From DATLED01 sp046597375 (GTDB lineage: Bacteria > Actinomycetota > Acidimicrobiia > Acidimicrobiales > CADCTF01): a stretch of DNA of 6,631 nucleotides. The stretch spans positions 1 through 6,631 of the forward strand of contig JBKJKM010000223.1 of the NCBI GenBank assembly GCA_046597375.1. Reading direction: 5' to 3'. A program made the position numbers and the translations under genes. The notes under the pieces were generated by a model, which saw only the letters and a program-made list of their open reading frames with translations, was not told the DNA's origin and searched no databases. Positions 1 to 6,372 of this stretch are shown here, piece by piece. Positions within the stretch are counted from its first letter, which is position 1, and every line of letters starts with the position of its first letter.

Positions 1-252
1 GGTGGCGCTGACTGGATCGGTCTCGGTCGGATGGTGCTGAGCTACCACGACCTCCCCGACGACCTTCGCCAGGGCAAGGCGCTCGACCGCCGGCGCATCT
101 GCCGCACCTTCAGCGACTGCACGACGGCGCCTCGCAACGGTCTCGTCTCGGGCTGCTGGCCGCTCGACCCGTTTTACAAGCTGCGGGCCGATCGACCCCT
201 GCTGGCGGCAGCCAAGAAGGCGAGCCGCAGGTCCGTGACCGACGATGCCTGA
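1..252 (+). CDS. NADH:flavin oxidoreductase (Old Yellow Enzyme-like), C-terminal fragment
   Basis: Only the last 83 codons are in the window; the frame is open from base 1 and the gene begins upstream. The visible start, GGADWIGLGR, matches the end of the Old Yellow Enzyme TIM barrel, where a Gly-Arg loop binds the FMN phosphate. The tail continues through ICRTFSDCTTAPRNG and then SGCWPLDPFYK, which I recognise as the C-terminus of a subgroup of bacterial NADH:flavin oxidoreductases. These are FMN enzymes that pass hydride from NAD(P)H to an electron-poor alkene such as an enone. An internal ATG at base 31 lies inside the conserved barrel end and is not the true start. The stop codon overlaps the next gene's ATG by eight bases, indicating translational coupling. 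The substrate cannot be inferred, and the N-terminal catalytic residues are outside the window. Confidence 0.78.
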   Translation, partial: GGADWIGLGRMVLSYHDLPDDLRQGKALDRRRICRTFSDCTTAPRNGLVSGCWPLDPFYKLRADRPLLAAAKKASRRSVTDDA

Positions 253-1264
253 CGTGGCGGTGCGGGGCGTGGCCGTCGTCGGCCTCGGGGTCGGCGTGGC
301 CCATCTCTGGGCGTGGAAACGAGTGCCCGAGCACTTCCGGGTCGCGGCCGTTTGCGACCATGACGAGGCCCGCCGGGCCGCCACCGCGTCGCGTTTCCCC
401 GATGCGTTCGTGGCCGCCGATCTCGACGAGCTCCTCGGCCGCGACGACGTCGACGTCATCGATCTGTGCACACCGCCGGCGTTGCACCTCGACCAGATCA
501 CCCGCGCCTTGCGGGCGGGCCACGACGTCGTGTGCGAGAAGCCCGTCGTGGCCACTCCCGAGGACGTCGACCAGTTGCTGGCCGTCGAGGCCGAGACCGG
601 GCGGCGGGTCATGCCGATCTTTCAGTACCGCTACGGCCACGGCCTCCAGAAGCTGCGCCATCTGGTCGACGCCGGTGTCGCCGGGGCGTTGCACACCGCA
701 TCGATCGAGGTGTCGTGGCAGCGCGGTCCCGAGTACTACGCCGCGCCGTGGCGCGGCACGTTCGCCGGCGAGCTCGGCGGTGTGCTCCTCACCCACGCCG
801 TCCACGCCCTCGACATGCTCACCTACGTCGCCGGCCCAGTCGTGGCGCTGTCGGCCCGCACCACGACACGCATCAACGACGTCGAGACCGAAGACTGCGC
901 CGCGGTGGCGATGGAGATAGAAGGCGGCGCGCTGGCCACGCTCTCGGCCACGCTCGGCTCCTTGGCCGAGATCACCCGGCACCGCCTGTGCTTCGAACAC
1001 CTGACGGCCGAGAGCAACACCGAGGCCTACACCAACAGCAGCGATCCGTGGACGTTCACCGGCGCCGATCCATCGGCCATCACCGAGTCGCTGGCCACGT
1101 TCGTGCCGCGCAACGAGAACTTCCTCGGCCAGTTCGAGCGCTTCGGCCACGCCCTGCGCGACGGCGCGGAGCTGCCGGTCACGCTGCACGACGCCCGTCT
1201 CGCCATCGCCGCCGTTGCCGCCATGTACACCTCCGCCACCACCCGCCGCGAGGTCCGCTTGTGA
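245..1264 (+). CDS. Gfo/Idh/MocA family NAD(P)-dependent oxidoreductase
   Basis: This 339-residue protein has the usual length for the family. The N-terminal Rossmann fold (residues about 7-125) opens with VAVVGLGVGVAH, a Gly-rich dinucleotide-binding loop, and contains the family signature CEKPV with Glu-Lys-Pro at residues 98-100; the lysine is normally catalytic. The C-terminal alpha/beta domain has GGVLLTHAVHALDML at 178-192, where His187 and Asp190 match the conserved HxxD active-site pair. Family members oxidise or reduce a secondary hydroxyl of a sugar, inositol or glycoside with NAD(P), in the cytoplasm. The ATG at 245 lies inside the end of the upstream gene (8-base overlap), and the GTGA at 1261-1264 couples it to the next gene. 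Placement in an operon with a flavin reductase and DUF6807 suggests a multistep conversion of a carbohydrate-like compound, but the substrate is unknown. Confidence 0.92.
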   Translation: MPDVAVRGVAVVGLGVGVAHLWAWKRVPEHFRVAAVCDHDEARRAATASRFPDAFVAADLDELLGRDDVDVIDLCTPPALHLDQITRALRAGHDVVCEKPVVATPEDVDQLLAVEAETGRRVMPIFQYRYGHGLQKLRHLVDAGVAGALHTASIEVSWQRGPEYYAAPWRGTFAGELGGVLLTHAVHALDMLTYVAGPVVALSARTTTRINDVETEDCAAVAMEIEGGALATLSATLGSLAEITRHRLCFEHLTAESNTEAYTNSSDPWTFTGADPSAITESLATFVPRNENFLGQFERFGHALRDGAELPVTLHDARLAIAAVAAMYTSATTRREVRL

Positions 1265-1986
1265 AGCCGCACTTCCATCCCGTCAACGCGCCCAACGGAC
1301 GGCTGCTCACCCGCGTGTCGCCGCCCGACCACGATTGGCATCGCGCCCTGTGGTTCGCCGTGAAGTACGTCAACGGGGAGAACTTCTGGGAGGAGCCCGC
1401 AGGCGAACCTTTCGGCGAACAGGTCGACCTCGGCGGCGGCCGCATCGAATGGCGCCGACCCGACGGCGAGGTCGTGCTGGACGAGCAGCGGGTGGTCGAT
1501 CGACGCGAGCTCGACGGTGTCGACGGCGCTTACGCCCTCGATTGGACGACGGCCCTGCGCCCACGCGTCGACGTCGAGCTCGAGCGCACGCCGTACACGA
1601 CGTGGGGCGGCTACGGCGGCCTGACGTTGCGGGGCGCCGGCGACTGGGAGGACACCCGCATCCTGTTGGCCGACGGGTCGGTGCACCGTCGGCCCGAGGG
1701 GATTCCTTCGCCGTGGTGCGACCTCTCGTCCGATGACGCCGGCCTCCTGTTTCTCGACCATCCGGCGAACGTTCGCCACCCGGTGCCCTGGTACGGCGCC
1801 ACGCGGTCGCGTGTCTACGGCACCGACGGCTGGTCGAACTACCTCAACGCTGCCTTTCTTTTCCACGAAGGTCTGTCCGTGCCGGCGGGCGAGGTGCTGA
1901 CGTTGCGTTACCGCATCGTCGTGCACGATGGCGCGTGGTCGGTGGCCGAGTGCGACGAAGCCTGGAGGGCGTTTACAAATGGGTGA
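1261..1986 (+). CDS. DUF6807 / 'PmoA family' protein
   Basis: The 241-residue product begins with KPHFHPVNAPNG, then PPDHDWHRALWFA (residues 21-33), a His-rich pattern I recognise from the DUF6807 family (PF14100, labelled 'methane oxygenase PmoA', which is probably a misleading name). Further conserved-looking blocks are GLLFLDHPAN (161-170) and PWYG (176-179). It is rich in Trp, Tyr and predicted beta strands, with no signal peptide or membrane segment, unlike true particulate methane monooxygenase subunits. Family members often lie beside Gfo/Idh/MocA dehydrogenases, as here, which suggests carbohydrate metabolism; no reaction can be assigned. The GTG start at 1261 gives a GTGA overlap with the upstream gene and has GAGG seven bases before it. 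As I remember the family, homologues usually carry extra beta strands ahead of the KPHFHP block, so this copy may be N-terminally short. Confidence 0.82.
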   Translation: MKPHFHPVNAPNGRLLTRVSPPDHDWHRALWFAVKYVNGENFWEEPAGEPFGEQVDLGGGRIEWRRPDGEVVLDEQRVVDRRELDGVDGAYALDWTTALRPRVDVELERTPYTTWGGYGGLTLRGAGDWEDTRILLADGSVHRRPEGIPSPWCDLSSDDAGLLFLDHPANVRHPVPWYGATRSRVYGTDGWSNYLNAAFLFHEGLSVPAGEVLTLRYRIVVHDGAWSVAECDEAWRAFTNG

Positions 1987-3409
1987 CCTGCTCGACGTGT
2001 CGATGGCGTGGATGGATCCGTGGTGGGATCCCGACGCGGCGCTGCTGTGGAACATGGAGGGCTCCTACGACGAGCTCGCGCCGCCCCGCTCGATGCACCT
2101 CGTTCCCCAGTCGGCCTGGTACGCCGCCGGACTGCTCTTCCGGGCTGGTCCCGGAGATGAGGAGCGGGCGGTCCGCACGCTCGAGGCACTGGTGGACTGC
2201 CAGTACGCATCAGACCGAACGGCATCGGCCGAGTGGCACGGCACGTTCACCCGATTCCTCGAGTCGCCCGAGCCGCCATTGACCGGTGCGACCATCTGGC
2301 TCGACTACGACCCCAACTGGCGTCAGTTCATCGGCACCGTCTTCGAGCTGTTGCTACAGCCGGGCGCCGCCGGGGCAGGTTTGCCGGCCGCGCTGGTCGC
2401 TTCGATGCGGTCCTCGATCCAGCTCGCCGTCTCTTCGGAGCCCCTCGACCGGGTGCCGCCGAACTACTCGAACATTGCGCTGATGCGGGCGTGGCTCGAG
2501 GTCGAGAACGGCCGACCGGGCGCCGAGGAGTATGCGGCGCGCGTCGTCGAACTCTTCGAGGAGCACGGTGCGTTCGAGGAGTACAACTCGGCGACCTACT
2601 ACGGCATCGACTTCTATGCGCTGTCCCTGTGGCGCGACCGCTCGTCATCGCCGGTGCTGCGCGATGCCGGCGCCCGGATCGAAGCCGCCCTCTGGCGCGA
2701 CGTCGCCCGCTGGTACCACCCCGGTCTGCGCAACCTGTGCGGACCGTGGAGCCGTTCGTACGGCATGGACCTGTCGGTCTATGCATCGCTGCTCGGTCTG
2801 TGGATGTGGCCGGCGGTGGGACGCGACGCCGCGCCGTTCCCCGGAGTCGGAGCCGAGCCGTTCGAGCATGCCCACGACCTCACCCATGGGCCGCTGGCCG
2901 ACCACCTCGGTCCGGTCGTTCCCGACGACGTGATGGCGTCGTTGCTCTGCTTCTCGGGCGAGCACACGGTCGTACAGCGCATCTCCTCGTCGCCCGATCG
3001 CGTCGCCACCGGCTGGCTCTCCGATCGGGTGATGTGCGGTGGCGAGTCAGGCGACCTCGGCACGTCCGCCCGGGGGCAGTACCACCCGGCCACCGTCCAC
3101 TGGGCCCTTCCGGACCATGGCGTGGGGTGGATCCGCCTCGTCCACTACGCCCCGGCCAAGGCGGTGGCGTCGCCCGGCTCGCTCGACATCACCTGCCTGC
3201 CGTCGAAGCGGCGCGGGGCCGTGGCGCCCGAGCTGTGGGTCTACGGCGGTGGCGATGTCACCCTCGGCCAGCGTTGGACGCTGCCGGGTCTCGACGTCGA
3301 GGTGGCATCGATGCCCGAGTCGGTCGAGCCGGCCGGGCCCGACGGCATCGCCAAGGTGCGCTTCGCCGCCGGCACCGACGACCTCTCGCTGCGCCTCCAT
3401 CCGTCGTGA
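1979..3409 (+). CDS. Uncharacterised protein, probable alpha/alpha-barrel plus beta-rich C-terminal domain
   Basis: I cannot name this 476-residue protein. Residues about 15-280 are helix-rich with many Trp/Tyr and repeated motifs typical of an alpha/alpha toroid: WWDPDAALLWN (15-25), YNSATYYGIDFYALSLW (202-218) and YHPGLRNLCGPWSRSYGMD (246-264). Residues about 325-476 look beta-rich, with GQYHPATVHWALPDHGVGW (366-384). A toroid followed by a beta-sandwich is the layout of several polysaccharide lyases and related carbohydrate enzymes, and clustered aromatic, Asn, His and Arg residues would suit a sugar-binding cleft; this is inference from architecture, not a family match. There is no signal peptide, so it probably acts in the cytoplasm. 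The ATG at 1979 is chosen over the more upstream in-frame ATG at 1928 because it has GGAGGG (1964-1969) nine bases before it and an 8-base ATGGGTGA overlap with the preceding stop. Confidence 0.8.
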   Translation: MGDLLDVSMAWMDPWWDPDAALLWNMEGSYDELAPPRSMHLVPQSAWYAAGLLFRAGPGDEERAVRTLEALVDCQYASDRTASAEWHGTFTRFLESPEPPLTGATIWLDYDPNWRQFIGTVFELLLQPGAAGAGLPAALVASMRSSIQLAVSSEPLDRVPPNYSNIALMRAWLEVENGRPGAEEYAARVVELFEEHGAFEEYNSATYYGIDFYALSLWRDRSSSPVLRDAGARIEAALWRDVARWYHPGLRNLCGPWSRSYGMDLSVYASLLGLWMWPAVGRDAAPFPGVGAEPFEHAHDLTHGPLADHLGPVVPDDVMASLLCFSGEHTVVQRISSSPDRVATGWLSDRVMCGGESGDLGTSARGQYHPATVHWALPDHGVGWIRLVHYAPAKAVASPGSLDITCLPSKRRGAVAPELWVYGGGDVTLGQRWTLPGLDVEVASMPESVEPAGPDGIAKVRFAAGTDDLSLRLHPS

Positions 3410-3870
3410 GGGTGCCGACGTGCGTGTGGCGCATCACCGATCAGGTGGTGGCCGCCCTTGACGAGCACTTCGGCGATCCCGTCGACGCCTACGTGAACGG
3501 GTCGCAGACCTGGTTCCTCGAGAACGGTCCGGGCGACATGGTGCTCGAGTGGCGGCTCCACCCGGTGCCGGGATACGAGCGGCCGTCCTCCCTCGGCACC
3601 TACGACGTCTTCCCGACCATCGCCGCCCGCGTCGTCGCCGGCGAAGAGCCGCCCGTTCCCGTGGCCTCGTTGTGGGAGGGTCTCGAGGCCTTCGCCGCCT
3701 ACGGCGACGAGACCGAGCCGGCGTTGTTGCAGGCGGCCGCCGTCGCCGCCCTCGGCATCGAGCCCGACGCTTGCGGCCTCGTCGACCATGAGCCCATCGC
3801 CGACGCCTGGGAACGCGCCAACCGCCGCATCAGCATCGTCGCCGCCCTCCTCGACCAACTCGAGTCGTAG
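3406..3870 (+). CDS. Uncharacterised protein, last gene of the operon
   Basis: This 154-residue acidic protein has no signal peptide, membrane segment or recognisable catalytic motif. The N-terminal half (residues 1-75) looks alpha/beta, with VDAYVNGSQTWFLENGPGD (26-44), EWRLHPVPGYERP (48-60) and YDVFPTIAARV (66-76). The second half is Ala-rich and helical (about 88-152). I do not recognise a family. The frame is open far upstream, but that stretch lies on top of the preceding gene. The GTG at 3406 is preferred because it forms a GTGA overlap with the preceding stop, the same junction seen at 1261; GTG at 3412 is the alternative. No ribosome-binding site is evident, so translation probably depends on coupling to the upstream gene. 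Its stop codon TAG lies inside the first copy of a 19-bp tandem repeat. Confidence 0.78.
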   Translation: MRVPTCVWRITDQVVAALDEHFGDPVDAYVNGSQTWFLENGPGDMVLEWRLHPVPGYERPSSLGTYDVFPTIAARVVAGEEPPVPVASLWEGLEAFAAYGDETEPALLQAAAVAALGIEPDACGLVDHEPIADAWERANRRISIVAALLDQLES

Positions 3871-3903
3871 CCACACCAGATTTTCGTAGCCACACCAGAT
3901 TTT
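3866..3903 (+). repeat. Perfect 19-bp tandem direct repeat (two copies)
   Basis: The unit CGTAGCCACACCAGATTTT occurs twice head to tail (3866-3884 and 3885-3903) without a mismatch. The 19-base periodicity extends slightly beyond, covering 3865-3905. The first copy contains the TAG stop of the preceding gene at its second to fourth... positions 3868-3870. The unit is much richer in A+T than its surroundings. It could be a pair of protein-binding sites, part of a termination region, or copies of a dispersed repeat; the sequence alone does not say which. Confidence 0.9.
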
Positions 3904-3904
3904 C

Positions 3905-3941
3905 GAGACGCCAGTGGGCGGATTCCACCCACTGGCGTCTC
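3905..3941. terminator. Perfect 14-bp inverted repeat between convergent operons; probable bidirectional terminator
   Basis: GAGACGCCAGTGGG (3905-3918) is exactly complementary to CCCACTGGCGTCTC (3928-3941), with a 9-base loop. The hairpin lies 35 bases after the stop of the + strand operon and about 110 bases after the stop of the - strand imuB gene, where a shared terminator is expected. No run of U follows the stem on either strand. The role is therefore inferred from position and stem strength; stem-only terminators are accepted in high-GC actinobacteria. Confidence 0.6.
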
Positions 3942-4049
3942 CACAATCCGCTTCGGGACCCACCTGCGGCGTCGGGAGCGCCAGCGAGCAGCCGCCACCC
4001 GAGCGGCAAGGCCCCGCGCCGAAGGCGCCCCGCCGCAGAGCGAGGGAAT

Positions 4050-5609
4050 TCAATACGTGGCTTCGATCCACCAGCGGCCGCCTTCGACGGTGGCGAGGGA
4101 CGCGGCGCCGGCGGCGGTGAGGAGTTGGAAGCGGGCGCGGCGGCGGGAGGCGGGGGGATCCCACCAGCGCTCCTCGACGGGCCATGGCCCGGCCCACCCG
4201 GCGATGGAGGCCCAACGCCCGCCGGCGATCGAGAGCTGGGCGGGTGCCGCCCGGCACCCCCCGCGACTCGTCACCACCACCGGCGCGCCATCGGCGTCGA
4301 CTACCTCGGCCGGGAGCGGTGGCTCGTGCACCAGCGCCGGCGCAGGGGCCGGTACGGCGCCCGGCCACGGCGACACCGACGCCTCCAGTTCGGGACGGTC
4401 GGCCTCGCGGGCATCGCCCCACGGCACGAAGCGCACTCGCTCTGATGGCGAACGCCCTCCCTGGGCGACGGCCGTGCAGACGCCACCCGGTCCGAGCATC
4501 CCCTGGACGCGGGCCAGTGCCCGTGCCGCCCGTTCATCGTTGAGGGTGCTGCCGCCCCAGAAGCCGAGCTGGCGTCCGGTGTCGGGACGCACCTCGTCCG
4601 GAGTGAGGCGCACCTTGGCGATGCCAGACGTCGGCCGATCGCCCCACGCCGATGCATGCAGCCAACCGTCGAGTTGCCACCGCACCCGTTCGGCGATGGC
4701 GCCGGCCGTGAGCGCGCCGTCATGACGCCAGAGTCGAGCCAGTTCCTCGCCGTGCTCGGTTTCCGCCTCGATGAGTATGCGGGTGCAAGCCAGTCCGCGC
4801 GCCGCCAGCTCGTCGTGCAGCGAGTCGGCCAGCGACTTGGCCACGAACGCCGCACGGTCGACCCGATCGGCGGGTGGATCGAGCTCGGCCGAAACCGAGA
4901 AGTCGGGCGGCGGGACGCGCGCTTGCAGCGGACGTTCGTCGAGCCCCCGAGCCAGCCGGTGGGCCAGCGCACCGTCGTGACCGAATCGGGCCAACACCTG
5001 GCTCGGCGGCAACCCGGCCAGGTCGCCGAGGAGGCGTAAGCCCAGACGCTGCAACAGGTCGGCCAACTCGGGGCGTTCGAGGGCGGTGACGGGAAACGGG
5101 GCGACGAAGGCGCGACTCTCCCCCGGGGGGATGATCCGCGCGCCCCGGCCCGCGGCGGACGCCGTGCGGGCGGCCAACAGGGCCGCGAACGGTCCGTCGG
5201 CCACGCCGATGCGCGCCGCCGCCGGGACCGTCTCCAGCACCAGTGCCGCCAGTGCCTCCTCCCCGCCGAAGTATCGCGACGGACCGCGCGCCGCGAACGC
5301 GCATCGCCCGGCCCGCAGGATCTCGATGCGCGGGCACAGCGCATCGAGAGCAGCCACGACGGGCTCGAACACGCGCGCATCGCGCCCCGGGTCGTGGTCG
5401 AGGACGACGAGTTCGGGGCAGCGCCCTTGGGCCTCCCGTCGGCGGATTCCGCGCGCCACCCCGTCGGCCCGCGCCGCCGGCGAGCACGCCACCACTCGGT
5501 TGGCGTGAAACACCGCCGCCGGCACATCCGCCCCGACCCCGGCCGCCGTCACCGGCCAGTCCGGGCACCACACCACCACCGTCCGCACCCCCCTCGACGA
5601 CCCGCTCAT
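4050..5609 (-). CDS. imuB: ImuB, catalytically inactive Y-family DNA polymerase homologue
   Basis: The 519-residue product is of the expected length for actinobacterial ImuB, the bridging subunit of the ImuA'-ImuB-DnaE2 translesion 'mutasome' that allows damage-induced mutagenesis. It opens with RTVVVWCPDWPVTAAG (9-24) in place of the metal-binding D-x-D start of active Y-family polymerases, and EILRAGRCAFAARGPSRYFG (96-115) lacks the second acidic pair, so it should not polymerise. A helix-hairpin-helix region lies around 185-210. QLGFWG (347-352) matches in place and form the QLPLWG-type beta-clamp motif known from mycobacterial ImuB. The C-terminus ends in GRWWIEATY, as is usual. The ATG at 5609 is chosen because it puts the start eight residues before the conserved RTVVVWCPDW; the frame stays open upstream but through repeats and the imuA' gene. 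Upstream imuA' is 100 bp away, and the gap holds long inverted repeats that may affect imuB translation. The gene converges on the metabolic operon. Confidence 0.93.
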   Translation of the reverse strand: MSGSSRGVRTVVVWCPDWPVTAAGVGADVPAAVFHANRVVACSPAARADGVARGIRRREAQGRCPELVVLDHDPGRDARVFEPVVAALDALCPRIEILRAGRCAFAARGPSRYFGGEEALAALVLETVPAAARIGVADGPFAALLAARTASAAGRGARIIPPGESRAFVAPFPVTALERPELADLLQRLGLRLLGDLAGLPPSQVLARFGHDGALAHRLARGLDERPLQARVPPPDFSVSAELDPPADRVDRAAFVAKSLADSLHDELAARGLACTRILIEAETEHGEELARLWRHDGALTAGAIAERVRWQLDGWLHASAWGDRPTSGIAKVRLTPDEVRPDTGRQLGFWGGSTLNDERAARALARVQGMLGPGGVCTAVAQGGRSPSERVRFVPWGDAREADRPELEASVSPWPGAVPAPAPALVHEPPLPAEVVDADGAPVVVTSRGGCRAAPAQLSIAGGRWASIAGWAGPWPVEERWWDPPASRRRARFQLLTAAGAASLATVEGGRWWIEATY

Positions 5610-5623
5610 GCCCCAACCCGGCA

Positions 5624-5697
5624 CGTTGGTGTTGCCCTTGCGGCGACCGCAAAGGCAACACCAATGCATTTCGACAACCGCAAGGGCAACACCAACG
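5624..5697 (-). repeat. Three-copy 18-20-bp repeat forming alternative hairpins between imuA' and imuB
   Basis: Copy A (5624-5643, CGTTGGTGTTGCCCTTGCGG) is the exact reverse complement of copy C (5678-5697). Copy B (5647-5664) has the orientation of C with one difference over 18 bases, and is separated from A by only 3 bases. In the - strand transcript the order is C, B, A. B can pair with A across 18 positions with a 3-base loop, the single difference becoming a G-U pair. C can instead pair with A over 20 perfect base pairs, enclosing B. The structure ends 14 bases before the imuB ATG. It may be an intercistronic regulatory or stabilising element, or a REP/REPIN-type dispersed repeat. Confidence 0.9.
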
Positions 5698-5709
5698 CGA
5701 TGGACGGGG

Positions 5710-6366
5710 TCACGGGAGGAGGTCGACGGTGGCGCGGCGTTCACGGGCGGCGGCGCCGCGGCCGGAGGCGACGACGACGAGGCGGCGCCGGCGGAGTGAC
5801 CCGTGGCCGGCGTCGAGGCCGGTCCACTCGCACGACGCCACGGACAAGCGGACGTCGGGGCCTTCGGGCCAGGGTCCCACGACCACGAGGACGGCGCCCC
5901 GCTCTCGTGCCCGGGCCGACAGTCGGCGGGCGTCACTCGCCCGCACCCGGGCCGGCGACCGGATCGCCACCACGTCGATGGCGTCGAGCAGCGCGGCCAC
6001 CACCGTGGGCCACGTCGGCCCCGGGTCGGGAACGAGGGCGCAACGGGCGAGGTCGATGCCGAGCTCCTCCGCCGCCAACGCGCCCAGGTCGGGCATCCCT
6101 ACAACCGCCGTCCACGACCCCGCCCGCGACGGGCCGGCCAACACGGCCAGCGCCAGCGCCACCGACCCAGTCACTCCCACCACGCTTCCCCGTCGCAAAC
6201 CCTTGGCCGGGAACAGCGCCTCGAGGGCGGACATCACCGGCAGCCGTTGCTCGCCGGCCAACGCCACGGGCGCGACCCGCCCGGCGATCTCCCGCAACTC
6301 GGGACCGGCCCCGGACCTGACCGTCCGGCCCGATCCGGGCGCGCTGACCTGATCTGGCAACCCCAC
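5710..6366 (-). CDS. imuA': ImuA'-like RecA-fold mutasome accessory protein
   Basis: This is a 218-residue RecA-fold protein of the actinobacterial ImuA' group (formerly likened to SulA/ImuA), which works with ImuB and DnaE2 in error-prone repair. The core starts at MSALEALFPAKGLRRGSVV (45-63), followed by VGVTGSVALALAV where RecA has its GPESSGKT Walker A loop. The Gly-Lys-Thr is missing, so ATP binding is probably lost, as in known ImuA'. AVVGMPDLGALAAEELGIDL (87-106), ALVPDPG (110-116), a Walker B-like strand LLDAIDVVAI (126-135) and the tail ATVDLLP also fit. I place the start at GTG 6366 because the predicted +1 of the upstream promoter falls on it. The in-frame ATG at 6384 would add six residues but lies inside the LexA box and upstream of the predicted transcription start. 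The gene is first in an operon with imuB and is probably SOS-induced. Confidence 0.85.
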   Translation of the reverse strand: MGLPDQVSAPGSGRTVRSGAGPELREIAGRVAPVALAGEQRLPVMSALEALFPAKGLRRGSVVGVTGSVALALAVLAGPSRAGSWTAVVGMPDLGALAAEELGIDLARCALVPDPGPTWPTVVAALLDAIDVVAIRSPARVRASDARRLSARARERGAVLVVVGPWPEGPDVRLSVASCEWTGLDAGHGSLRRRRLVVVASGRGAAARERRATVDLLP

Positions 6367-6372
6367 CCCGTC

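Noticed and set aside
986..1003. CGAAC half-sites elsewhere, for example near 993, 2548 and 5364, as extra LexA boxes.
   Set aside because: None is followed by GTTCG at the four-base spacing, and all lie inside coding sequence.
1261..1986. A true methane monooxygenase subunit, as the name PmoA would suggest.
   Set aside because: No membrane helices and no other methane oxidation genes; the label belongs to the DUF6807 family and appears to be a misnomer.
4016..4028. Second small hairpin (GCGCC, 3-base loop, GGCGC) just downstream of imuB, considered as its own terminator.
   Set aside because: A 5-bp GC stem is expected often by chance at this base composition, there is no U-run after it, and the 14-bp hairpin nearby is a much stronger candidate.
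5624..5697. CRISPR array.
   Set aside because: Only three short copies, one inverted, with spacers of 3 and 13 bases; no cas genes.
5610..5936. Longer imuB starting up to 5936, which is open in frame.
   Set aside because: The added residues would overlap imuA', translate the inverted repeats, and precede the conserved N-terminus of the family by more than 100 residues.
5394..6352. Long + strand open frames across the imuA'-imuB region.
   Set aside because: They are Arg/Pro/Ala/Ser/Thr-rich, low-complexity translations opposite clearly recognisable ImuA' and ImuB, typical antisense artefacts of GC-rich DNA.
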